A DNA stretch of 17,494 nt from an uncultured Bacilli bacterium (GTDB taxonomy: Bacteria; Bacillota_I; Bacilli_A; RF39; UBA660). The notes under the pieces were generated by a model, which worked only from the letters and a program-made list of their open reading frames with translations, was not told the DNA's origin and searched no databases. The translations under genes were made by a program, and so were the position numbers. The DNA is taken from positions 1 through 17,494 of the forward strand of contig CANQXB010000010.1 in the NCBI GenBank assembly GCA_947627805.1, in the 5' to 3' direction. This document shows, one piece after another, positions 12,424 through 17,494 of the stretch (the first letter of the stretch is position 1; the number at the start of each line of letters is the position of its first letter).

Positions 12424-13305
12424 ATGAGAAGCGGATTTGTAAGTATAGTAGGTAGACCAAACGTTGGTAAAAGTACTCTTTTAAATTCTATTTTGGAAAG
12501 AAAAATCGCGATTACCTCCAATGTTGCTGGAACAACAAGAAATATTATTGAAGGAATTTATCATGAAAAAGATTTTCAAATTATCTTTGTTGATACTCCG
12601 GGAATATCTAAACCTTTAAATAAATTAGGAAAAGTTTTAAATAAACAAGCTTTATCATTAACTAAAGATGTTGATTTAGTTTTACTTGTAGTTGATATTG
12701 AAGCGGGAATTGGTAAAGGCGACAAATTTTTAATGGATGCGTTACTTACCAATAAGATTCCTGTTATTTTAGTTATTAATAAAATTGATAAAGTTTCAAA
12801 TGAGACTTTAATTTTAGCCATTAATGAATATAAAGATTATAACTTTTCGGAAATTGTTCCTATCTCTGCCAAAGAAAATGATAACATTACCCATTTAATT
12901 GAAGTTATCAAAAAATATTTAAAAGATGATGCTTGTTATTACCCAGATGATGTTGTTACAAGTAGTTCTTTAAGTTTTATGGCTGGGGAAATAGTTAGAG
13001 AAAAACTTTTACAAAATACGCAAGATGAAGTTCCTCATTCTATTACTTGTCATGCTCATCATATTGAAGATAAAAAAGATTTGATGAGTATTAGTGTCGA
13101 TATTATTGTCGATAAACCTAGCATTAAAAAGATTGTTATTGGTTCGGGTGGCGAAATGATTAAAAAAGTCGGCATGAGTGCTAGAAAAGATTTAGAAGAA
13201 ATGCTCGGTAAAAAAGTTTATTTAGACCTATATGTTAAAGTAATTGAAAATTGGAAAGATAAAGAGCGTTATTTAAAAGAACTAGGTTTCTTTGATTATG
13301 AATAA
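12424..13305 (+). CDS. era: Ribosome assembly GTPase Era
   Basis: A 293-aa essential GTPase that binds the 3' end of 16S rRNA and controls 30S maturation. The G1 motif Gly-Arg-Pro-Asn-Val-Gly-Lys-Ser (10-17), the switch region Gly-Thr-Thr-Arg (36-39), G3 Asp-Thr-Pro-Gly (57-60) and G4 Asn-Lys-Ile-Asp (119-122) are all intact. The C-terminal KH domain carries Ile-Val-Ile-Gly-Ser-Gly-Gly-Glu-Met-Ile near residues 238-247. AAGGTG precedes the ATG. Length is normal. Functionally it partners ybeY upstream, both acting on the 16S 3' end. Confidence 0.97.
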   Translation: MRSGFVSIVGRPNVGKSTLLNSILERKIAITSNVAGTTRNIIEGIYHEKDFQIIFVDTPGISKPLNKLGKVLNKQALSLTKDVDLVLLVVDIEAGIGKGDKFLMDALLTNKIPVILVINKIDKVSNETLILAINEYKDYNFSEIVPISAKENDNITHLIEVIKKYLKDDACYYPDDVVTSSSLSFMAGEIVREKLLQNTQDEVPHSITCHAHHIEDKKDLMSISVDIIVDKPSIKKIVIGSGGEMIKKVGMSARKDLEEMLGKKVYLDLYVKVIENWKDKERYLKELGFFDYE

Positions 13306-13316
13306 AAAAAATTAAA

Positions 13317-13346
13317 ATTCACCACTATAGTATTAGGAAGGTGAAT
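13317..13346 (+). promoter_or_regulatory. Inverted repeat covering the yqzL ribosome site
   Basis: ATTCACC (13317-13323) and GGTGAAT (13340-13346) form a 7-bp perfect stem with a 16-base loop containing the palindrome ACTATAGT. The right arm includes the GGTG end of the yqzL Shine-Dalgarno sequence, so the fold could lower yqzL, and perhaps recO, translation. No T-run, so it is not a terminator. Confidence 0.35.
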
Positions 13347-13349
13347 AAA

Positions 13350-13430
13350 ATGAATAAAAAAGAAGCTTGGGAAAAGTTTAAAAAAAGTGGTAAAGTAGAA
13401 GATTATTTAAATTATAAAAAATGTAAGTAA
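13350..13430 (+). CDS. yqzL: YqzL-like mini-protein between era and recO
   Basis: A 26-aa frame, ATG 13350 to TAA 13428-13430, with AGGAAGGTG upstream. The sequence Trp-Glu-Lys-Phe-Lys-Lys-Ser-Gly-Lys-Val-Glu-Asp-Tyr-Leu-Asn-Tyr-Lys fits the YqzL family pattern (Trp-x2-Phe-x2-(Thr/Ser)-Gly-x-(Ile/Val)-x2-Tyr-Leu-x-Tyr-Lys). It also sits exactly where YqzL is found in Bacillus, between era and recO. It is only about half the length of the Bacillus protein. Function unknown in the family. Confidence 0.7.
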   Translation: MNKKEAWEKFKKSGKVEDYLNYKKCK

Positions 13431-13443
13431 GAAGTGATTTTAA

Positions 13444-14175
13444 GTGTTAGAAAAAGTCGAAGGTATTATCTTAAAAGAAACTCCTTATGGAGATACCTCA
13501 AAAATTATTAATGTTTTAACTAAAGAACATGGGATAATTGGCCTTATTTGTAAAGGGGCCATGAGTCTTAAAAGTCCTCTTCGTAGTGTAACTATGAAAC
13601 TTAGTTATGGTTACTTTAATTTATATTATAAGAAAGATAAACTTTCGATTCTGGTATCAGTTGATATTATTAATGATTTTAAAAATATCAGAAGTGATAT
13701 TTTTAAAATTAGTTATGCTTCTTATTTAACTGATTTAGTTAGTCAAGTTTTAAAAGGAGTAAAAGAAGATAATATTTATAGTGATTATATTGAAACTTTA
13801 AAAAAGATTGAAGAAGGTAAAGATCCTTTAATCATGACTAATATTTTGGAAGTAAAACTTTTAGATTATTTAGGAGTAGGTATTAATGTAACTAGTTGTA
13901 TTTCTTGTGGTAATAAAAAAGAAATAGTAACTTTATCTAGTGAACGGGGTGGCCTTATTTGTAAGAATTGTTATAAGGGTGAAAGAATTATGCCTTTATC
14001 AATTATTAAAGTAATTAATATGTATTATTTAGTCGATATAAAAAGTATTAGTAAACTTAATATTAAAGATAATATTAAAGAAGAAATAAATAATTTTTTA
14101 ACTAGTTATTATGATGATTATACAGGTTTATATTTAAAAAGTAAGGATTTTTTAAAAACAATAGGGAAGTTATAA
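13444..14175 (+). CDS. recO: DNA repair protein RecO
   Basis: A 243-aa recombination mediator that helps load RecA on SSB-coated DNA with RecF and RecR. It has an N-terminal OB fold with the family start Val-Glu-Gly-Ile-Ile-Leu-Lys-Glu-Thr-Pro-Tyr-Gly-Asp, a helical middle, and a C-terminal zinc site Cys152-x2-Cys155 ... Cys173-x2-Cys176. The start is a GTG at 13444, with only a weak ribosome site in the 13 bases after yqzL, suggesting translational coupling. Length is as expected (about 240-255). It ends the core operon. Confidence 0.94.
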   Translation: MLEKVEGIILKETPYGDTSKIINVLTKEHGIIGLICKGAMSLKSPLRSVTMKLSYGYFNLYYKKDKLSILVSVDIINDFKNIRSDIFKISYASYLTDLVSQVLKGVKEDNIYSDYIETLKKIEEGKDPLIMTNILEVKLLDYLGVGINVTSCISCGNKKEIVTLSSERGGLICKNCYKGERIMPLSIIKVINMYYLVDIKSISKLNIKDNIKEEINNFLTSYYDDYTGLYLKSKDFLKTIGKL

Positions 14176-14189
14176 CTTATTGTTTTTTT
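14157..14189 (+). terminator. Intrinsic terminator after recO
   Basis: AACAATA (14157-14163) pairs with TATTGTT (14178-14184), with an inner AGTTATAACT palindrome and a T-run to 14189. The stem begins inside the recO coding end. Confidence 0.75.
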
Positions 14190-14234
14190 GTTATGAAATT
14201 TAAATAATATATTAATAATCAACTAAATATTTAA

Positions 14235-14263
14235 TTGACATTTATTTGTTAAGAAATAGTAAT
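14235..14263 (+). promoter_or_regulatory. Second possible promoter upstream of the pilin-like cluster
   Basis: A perfect -35 TTGACA (14235-14240) with AGTAAT at 17 bp (14258-14263). The first 16 bases match the promoter at 2109 in all but one position (TTGACATT-Y-ATTTGTT). The -10 is imperfect. Confidence 0.3.
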
Positions 14264-14287
14264 TTTATTTTAATTTGTAAAATATAA

Positions 14288-14316
14288 TTGCTATTTTTTA
14301 AATATTTAGGTATAAT
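14288..14316 (+). promoter_or_regulatory. Sigma-A promoter of the pilin-like cluster
   Basis: TTGCTA (14288-14293), 17 bp, perfect TATAAT (14311-14316). Predicted start near 14323, about 23 bases before the first start codon, with AAGGAGGAG in between. Confidence 0.65.
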
Positions 14317-14345
14317 AAAAATAGAAAATAAAGGAGGAGATAAAT

Positions 14346-14624
14346 TTGAAAGAAGCGACTGGTGAATTAAATATGACAGTTGTTACAGTTGTAGCAATTG
14401 CAGCATTAATGGCGTTCTTTTATTTAATTATTTGGCCTACTATCAAAACAGGGTTAACTTTAACAAGTGCTTGTAGTGCATCAAATGGTGATACTTATAC
14501 AATGACTGATAAAGATGGAAATTCAGTTACTTGTGGTGGTGGTTCATGTACATTTACTGATGCTGATAGTGGCTCTACAAACCAAAAACAATGTACTCAA
14601 TCTAAAAGTTCAGGCGGCGAATAA
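14346..14624 (+). CDS. Pilin-like cysteine-rich single-TM protein 1
   Basis: A 92-aa protein with TTG start behind AAGGAGGAGA. A six-residue head, Lys2-Glu-Ala-Thr-Gly6, is followed by a hydrophobic helix (about 10-30) ending Phe-Tyr-Leu-Ile-Ile-Trp30-Pro-Thr-Ile-Lys34. The short outer domain is rich in Gly, Ser and Thr, with Cys at 43, 63, 68 and 83. It aligns without gaps over residues 1-43 with the next gene. A short charged head ending in Gly before an N-terminal helix resembles a class of prepilin leaders, and the cluster holds TadE- and TadZ-like genes. A structural pilin or minor pilin of a Tad-like system is therefore proposed. The usual Glu at position +5 after the cleavage site is missing, which weakens that idea. 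Confidence 0.7.
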   Translation: MKEATGELNMTVVTVVAIAALMAFFYLIIWPTIKTGLTLTSACSASNGDTYTMTDKDGNSVTCGGGSCTFTDADSGSTNQKQCTQSKSSGGE

Positions 14625-14634
14625 TTAATAATTT

Positions 14635-14868
14635 ATGAAAGAGTCAACGGGTATGTTAAATGCTACAGTTGTAGTAGTATTAGCTGTCGGGGTCTTTATG
14701 GCCTTTTTTTACTTTACATTGTGGCCTATGATTAAAAGAAACTATAGCATGAATGCCGATTGCAGTAGAGCAATTTGTGAAAAATGCGGTGGTAATTTTT
14801 GTGAAACAGTGACATGCCATTTAAGGGATGACCCTAAACAAGAATTCGAGTGTGTTTGGAAAGGCTAA
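14635..14868 (+). CDS. Pilin-like cysteine-rich single-TM protein 2
   Basis: A 77-aa paralogue of the preceding protein: Lys2-Glu-Ser-Thr-Gly6, a hydrophobic helix, then Met-Ala-Phe-Phe-Tyr and Trp30-Pro-Met-Ile-Lys34 at identical positions, and the first Cys again at 43. The outer domain is shorter but denser in Cys (43, 48, 51, 56, 61, 73), suggesting three disulfides or a metal site. It begins 10 bp after gene 1 with no clear Shine-Dalgarno sequence, so it is probably translated by coupling. A recent tandem duplication with diverged heads is the simplest explanation. Confidence 0.7.
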   Translation: MKESTGMLNATVVVVLAVGVFMAFFYFTLWPMIKRNYSMNADCSRAICEKCGGNFCETVTCHLRDDPKQEFECVWKG

Positions 14869-14881
14869 GGAAGTGAGATAA

Positions 14882-15397
14882 GTGCGCGAAGCAATGGGTG
14901 GTATACCAATATTTCAAATTGTTATAGTCTTTATTTTACTTTTTACAGGTATTATGTGTCTAACTATCAATAGAGCAAAAGCCTATGGAGTAAAAGATGA
15001 AATTATAACTATTATCGAAACAGAAGGTACTGCAGGAAGTTCTTCTTCTTTTGCGTTAAGTGATGAAACTAATAGACTCATTGCTGAGCAACTTAATAAA
15101 GTTGGTTATCGTATAACGGGCGATTGTCCGGCTGGATATCAAGGTTATAATCGAAATGGTGTTTTGGATAGTACAGGTCGAAACGCCGCTTATTGTGTGG
15201 GTTATAGTGTCGTATCTGAAGTTTTTGATAATGACCTAAATGAAAAATGCCGGGGTTCTAAATGTACTCCCACTAAAGAAGACTTACCTAATATGGTTTA
15301 CTATGATATTGTTTTGTTTTATCAATTAGATATTCCGATTATGAGAAGTATCTTCAATTTTAAAGTTAGTGGTTCAACAAGGATATTATTTTTGTAG
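14882..15397 (+). CDS. TadE-like pseudopilin 1
   Basis: A 171-aa protein with GTG start at 14882 behind GGAAGTGAG. It starts Arg2-Glu-Ala-Met-Gly6, has one membrane helix (about 10-28), then Asn30-Arg-Ala-Lys-Ala-Tyr and an external domain with Cys82 and Cys105 flanking a variable loop, two more Cys (123, 128), and a C-terminal strand pair ending in Ile-Pro-Ile ... Phe-Lys-Val-Ser-Gly-Ser-Thr-Arg. This outline (N-terminal helix, beta-rich tail with hydrophobic-Pro pattern) is that of TadE/TadF-type pseudopilins and DUF4320-like proteins. It is paralogous to the next gene. Family call is by pattern only. Confidence 0.6.
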   Translation: MREAMGGIPIFQIVIVFILLFTGIMCLTINRAKAYGVKDEIITIIETEGTAGSSSSFALSDETNRLIAEQLNKVGYRITGDCPAGYQGYNRNGVLDSTGRNAAYCVGYSVVSEVFDNDLNEKCRGSKCTPTKEDLPNMVYYDIVLFYQLDIPIMRSIFNFKVSGSTRILFL

Positions 15398-15404
15398 GTA
15401 GATT

Positions 15405-15839
15405 ATGAGAGAAGCAATAGGTTCAGAGACAATTTTTAAAGCTGTTTTATTTTTCACTTTAATATTTGCGGCTTTTATTACCGTAGCTATTACTTATAAT
15501 AAAGCATATAAAATGAAAAATGAAGCCATGTTTATTTTAGAAAAATATGAAGGTGTTAATGAGCAATCTATAAACATTATTAATAATTTTCTAAAGAAAA
15601 ATGGTTATAATACGCAAGGAGTATGTGAAAGTGATGAAGTAGGAGTAGCATCTCTTACCGAAAGTAATACTAATAATGGTAATGGTAAAGATAAATATTT
15701 TTATTGTTTGAAAACAACAAGTAAAAATAACCGAAATTATGTAACTGTTAAAGTGTTTTTTAAATTTAGTATTCCTGTTTTTGGTGATATAGTTACCTTT
15801 AAAATAACTGGGGAAACTAAAGGAATAAGAGCTAGTTAA
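15405..15839 (+). CDS. TadE-like pseudopilin 2
   Basis: A 144-aa paralogue of the preceding protein: Arg2-Glu-Ala-Ile-Gly6, one helix (about 11-30), Tyr-Asn-Lys-Ala-Tyr-Lys-Met-Lys-Asn-Glu, Cys74 and Cys101 matching Cys82 and Cys105 of its neighbour, and the ending Phe-Ser-Ile-Pro-Val-Phe-Gly ... Phe-Lys-Ile-Thr-Gly-Glu-Thr-Lys. It lacks the extra Cys pair. It begins 7 bp after the previous stop. In Tad systems TadE and TadF are two related pseudopilins encoded side by side, and this pair fits that arrangement. Confidence 0.6.
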   Translation: MREAIGSETIFKAVLFFTLIFAAFITVAITYNKAYKMKNEAMFILEKYEGVNEQSINIINNFLKKNGYNTQGVCESDEVGVASLTESNTNNGNGKDKYFYCLKTTSKNNRNYVTVKVFFKFSIPVFGDIVTFKITGETKGIRAS

Positions 15840-15848
15840 GGAGGCATT

Positions 15849-16823
15849 ATGAATGTAATTGTGGCAAATAAGTATCAAACTTTAATTGGTACTTTAAATA
15901 TTGATGTTATTAAAATGGTAACTGGAGAATTTACAGTTCAAGATTTAGTTAATCAATTTAGTAATTTTTTCTATAATAAAATGATTATTGATATAACAGC
16001 CATTAAAAATTATGAAAATGCTAATGTAATGCGCGAATTATCTTTAAATTTTGAAATGGATAAAGTTATTTTGTTACTTGATGACTCCCCAACTGTTAAT
16101 TCTGGTAATTATTTGTCTCAATTAGTTTCTTTTGGTATTTATAATTTTACTAGAAGTATTGATGCTGTTCCCTTTTTAATTGATAACCCTAATTCCTATA
16201 AAGATGTAGCGGGATATCAAAATTTGAATCCCGGGGCTCCGATGATGGGAATGAAAGCTAAAAAACAAGAAGAAAATAATGTTAAAATAGAGCAAAGAGT
16301 TATTGGCTTTAAAAATGTAACGGAGCATGCCGGAGCTACAACTCTTATCTATATGTTAAAAAAACATTTACAAGAAGCTTATAAAGTTAAAGCTTTAGAA
16401 ATAAATAGTACGGACTTTGAATATTTTAATGACAATACTTTAGAAAGTGCCGATTTTATGAATGCTACTTTTAAAATATCTAACTTTAGTGATGAAGAAG
16501 TAATACTAGTAGATTTAAATGATGGGCCGGAAACTATTTGTACAGAAATAATTTATTTAATTGAGCCAGGTATTATTAAATTAAACAAATTAATTCGTCA
16601 CGATAGAAAAATTTTTGAAAAATTAAAAAATAAAAAAATAGTTTTAAATAAAAGTGTTTTAAATAATAATGATGTTCAAGATTTCGAATATGAAAGTGGC
16701 AGTAAAGTATTCTTTAATATTCCTTGTTTAGATGAAAAATTAGATAATAATAAAAAGGTTAAAGAATTTTTAATTGCTTTAGGATTTTCGAGACTGGAAG
16801 TAGATAATGAGAAAATGTGGTAA
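15849..16823 (+). CDS. TadZ/CpaE-like ParA-fold protein with degenerate Walker A
   Basis: A 324-aa cytoplasmic protein with an N-terminal receiver-like domain (about 1-115) and a C-terminal ParA/MinD-type domain (about 148-324). The latter keeps the overall order: Phe-Lys-Asn-Val-Thr-Glu-His-Ala-Gly-Ala-Thr-Thr (154-165) where the deviant Walker A should be, Val-Ile-Leu-Val-Asp222-Leu as Walker B, Lys-Ile-Val-Leu-Asn-Lys (263-268), and a Val-Phe-Phe-Asn-Ile-Pro strand near 287-292. Both Walker A lysines are gone, so ATP hydrolysis is doubtful. TadZ/CpaE proteins place the pilus machine at a cell pole, and some lack ATPase motifs too. AGGAGG precedes the ATG, nine bases after the TadE-like gene. 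Confidence 0.65.
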   Translation: MNVIVANKYQTLIGTLNIDVIKMVTGEFTVQDLVNQFSNFFYNKMIIDITAIKNYENANVMRELSLNFEMDKVILLLDDSPTVNSGNYLSQLVSFGIYNFTRSIDAVPFLIDNPNSYKDVAGYQNLNPGAPMMGMKAKKQEENNVKIEQRVIGFKNVTEHAGATTLIYMLKKHLQEAYKVKALEINSTDFEYFNDNTLESADFMNATFKISNFSDEEVILVDLNDGPETICTEIIYLIEPGIIKLNKLIRHDRKIFEKLKNKKIVLNKSVLNNNDVQDFEYESGSKVFFNIPCLDEKLDNNKKVKEFLIALGFSRLEVDNEKMW

Positions 16824-16849
16824 ATAATAGTAAAAAAAAGGTTATTTTC

Positions 16850-16878
16850 TTGACATATTCTTATTATTTAGATAAAAT
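16850..16878 (+). promoter_or_regulatory. Sigma-A promoter of the VirB2-like gene
   Basis: Perfect -35 TTGACA (16850-16855), 17 bp, TAAAAT (16873-16878). It gives the next gene its own transcript, separate from the five-gene run before it. A weak AAATAA/TTATTT hairpin lies just upstream (around 16823-16847). Confidence 0.7.
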
Positions 16879-16913
16879 TTAATTAGAAGAAAAAGAGAAA
16901 GAAGGTTTTTTAA

Positions 16914-17291
16914 ATGTTATTAGGAGATTTTTGTGTAGAAACTTCAAATTTATGGCAAATTTTAGGTTATGTTGTTTTAATTCTTAAAATAGTTATTCCC
17001 CTTATATTAATTGTTTTAGGAATGGTGGATTTAGGAAAAGCTGTTGTATCAAGTGATGAAAAGGCTATCAACAAATCAGTATCAACATTAATTAAAAGAT
17101 TTGTGGCAGCAGTTGTAGTATTCTTTATTCCAACAATCGTTAGTGCATTATTTAGTGCTGTAAAATTAATTACTGTTGATAAAAATGCTAACACTGGTTA
17201 TAATGTATGTCTTCAATGTGTAGTTGATGTAAATGGTAGTACTTGTCAATCAGCATTAAATGGTGCAATAGGTATTACGACAGGACTTTAA
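16914..17291 (+). CDS. Two-TM VirB2/TrbC-like small membrane protein
   Basis: A 125-aa protein with a short N-terminal segment containing Cys7, two hydrophobic helices (about 17-39 and 62-87) joined by a charged loop (Gly-Lys-Ala-Val-Val-Ser-Ser-Asp-Glu-Lys ... Lys-Ser), and a C-terminal tail with Cys99, Cys102 and Cys111. The helix-loop-helix layout and the Gly-Lys-Ala/Ser-Ser-Asp-Glu-Lys loop resemble VirB2/TrbC-type conjugative pilins and similar small membrane proteins of Gram-positive secretion loci. GAAGG stands before the ATG. It is flanked by its own promoter and a strong terminator, so it may be made in larger amount than its neighbours. Family call is tentative. Confidence 0.6.
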   Translation: MLLGDFCVETSNLWQILGYVVLILKIVIPLILIVLGMVDLGKAVVSSDEKAINKSVSTLIKRFVAAVVVFFIPTIVSALFSAVKLITVDKNANTGYNVCLQCVVDVNGSTCQSALNGAIGITTGL

Positions 17292-17299
17292 TAGATATT

Positions 17300-17319
17300 A
17301 ACCACTTCGGTGGTTTTTT
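17300..17319 (+). terminator. Intrinsic terminator after the VirB2-like gene
   Basis: AACCAC (17300-17305) and GTGGTT (17310-17315) around a TTCG tetraloop, then a T-run to 17319. A textbook stable terminator. Confidence 0.92.
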
Positions 17320-17444
17320 AAATGTTGAGAAAACAGTTAAATAATTATGAAATTACTATATTTTTTAAGATTATGGCAATAATTATGTAATGAAATTTAA
17401 CTTAATTTCAATCGAATTAAATTAGGATTTTTTCCTAAAATCGC

Positions 17445-17473
17445 TTGACAATATTTTATAAAAATGATATTTT
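17445..17473 (+). promoter_or_regulatory. Extended -10 promoter at the window end
   Basis: TTGACA (17445-17450), 17 bp, TATTTT (17468-17473) with TG at 17465-17466. It faces out of the window, so its gene is not visible. Between 17320 and 17444 I see only AT-rich DNA with a small TTAGGA/TCCTAA hairpin (about 17421-17438) and no gene. Confidence 0.5.
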
Positions 17474-17494
17474 TTAAATAGAAAGCCACTGATG

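Overview
The window comes from an AT-rich, low-GC Gram-positive bacterium using the standard code (TGA stops, TGG for Trp, AGGAGG-type ribosome binding sites, consensus sigma-A promoters). Three sporulation-family genes (spoIIIAH-like, yqfC, yqfD) and the rpsU-yqeY and yqfC-yqfD...ybeY-dgkA-era-yqzL-recO order point to the Bacilli. The mix of a reduced core operon, DUF6273-like surface proteins and a Tad-like cluster suggests an uncultured gut Bacilli lineage (RF39-like). That lineage call is inference.

Layout. 1-150 is the 3' end of an unrecognised gene. 151-437 holds a promoter and short hairpin RNA, then fmt and a CDP-alcohol phosphatidyltransferase (pgsA-like) closed by a terminator. 2109-2285 carries a perfect consensus promoter driving a compact structured RNA with no reading frame, facing a double-HTH repressor gene on the minus strand. 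That regulator has a 9-bp inverted repeat just upstream and is divergent from two exported, cysteine-module surface proteins. A minus-strand spoIIIAH-like gene follows.

5521-8807 is the most distinctive region: a bacteriocin locus. A promoter plus leader of about 100 bp occurs twice. The first copy drives a 56-aa orphan protein. The second drives a C39-peptidase ABC exporter, a short membrane-anchored accessory protein and two small double-glycine-leader peptides (49 and 56 aa) whose cores both begin Thr-Ile-Ser and both carry GxxxG motifs. This is a candidate unmodified two-peptide (class IIb-like) bacteriocin. No modification enzyme and no obvious immunity protein are visible.

8821-14190 is core genome: rpsU-yqeY, then yqfC-yqfD-vanZ-ybeY-dgkA-era-yqzL-recO. 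A VanZ-like membrane protein stands where phoH and the HD-domain pgpH gene usually lie.

14288-17319 is a pilus-like cluster: two paralogous cysteine-rich single-TM mini-pilin-like proteins, two paralogous TadE-like proteins, a TadZ/CpaE-like ATPase lacking the Walker A lysines, and a separately promoted two-TM VirB2/TrbC-like protein. All four small proteins share a six-residue start, (K/R)-E-(A/S)-x-G, directly before the membrane segment. The motor and platform genes (TadA, TadB, TadC) are not in the window and may lie beyond its right edge.
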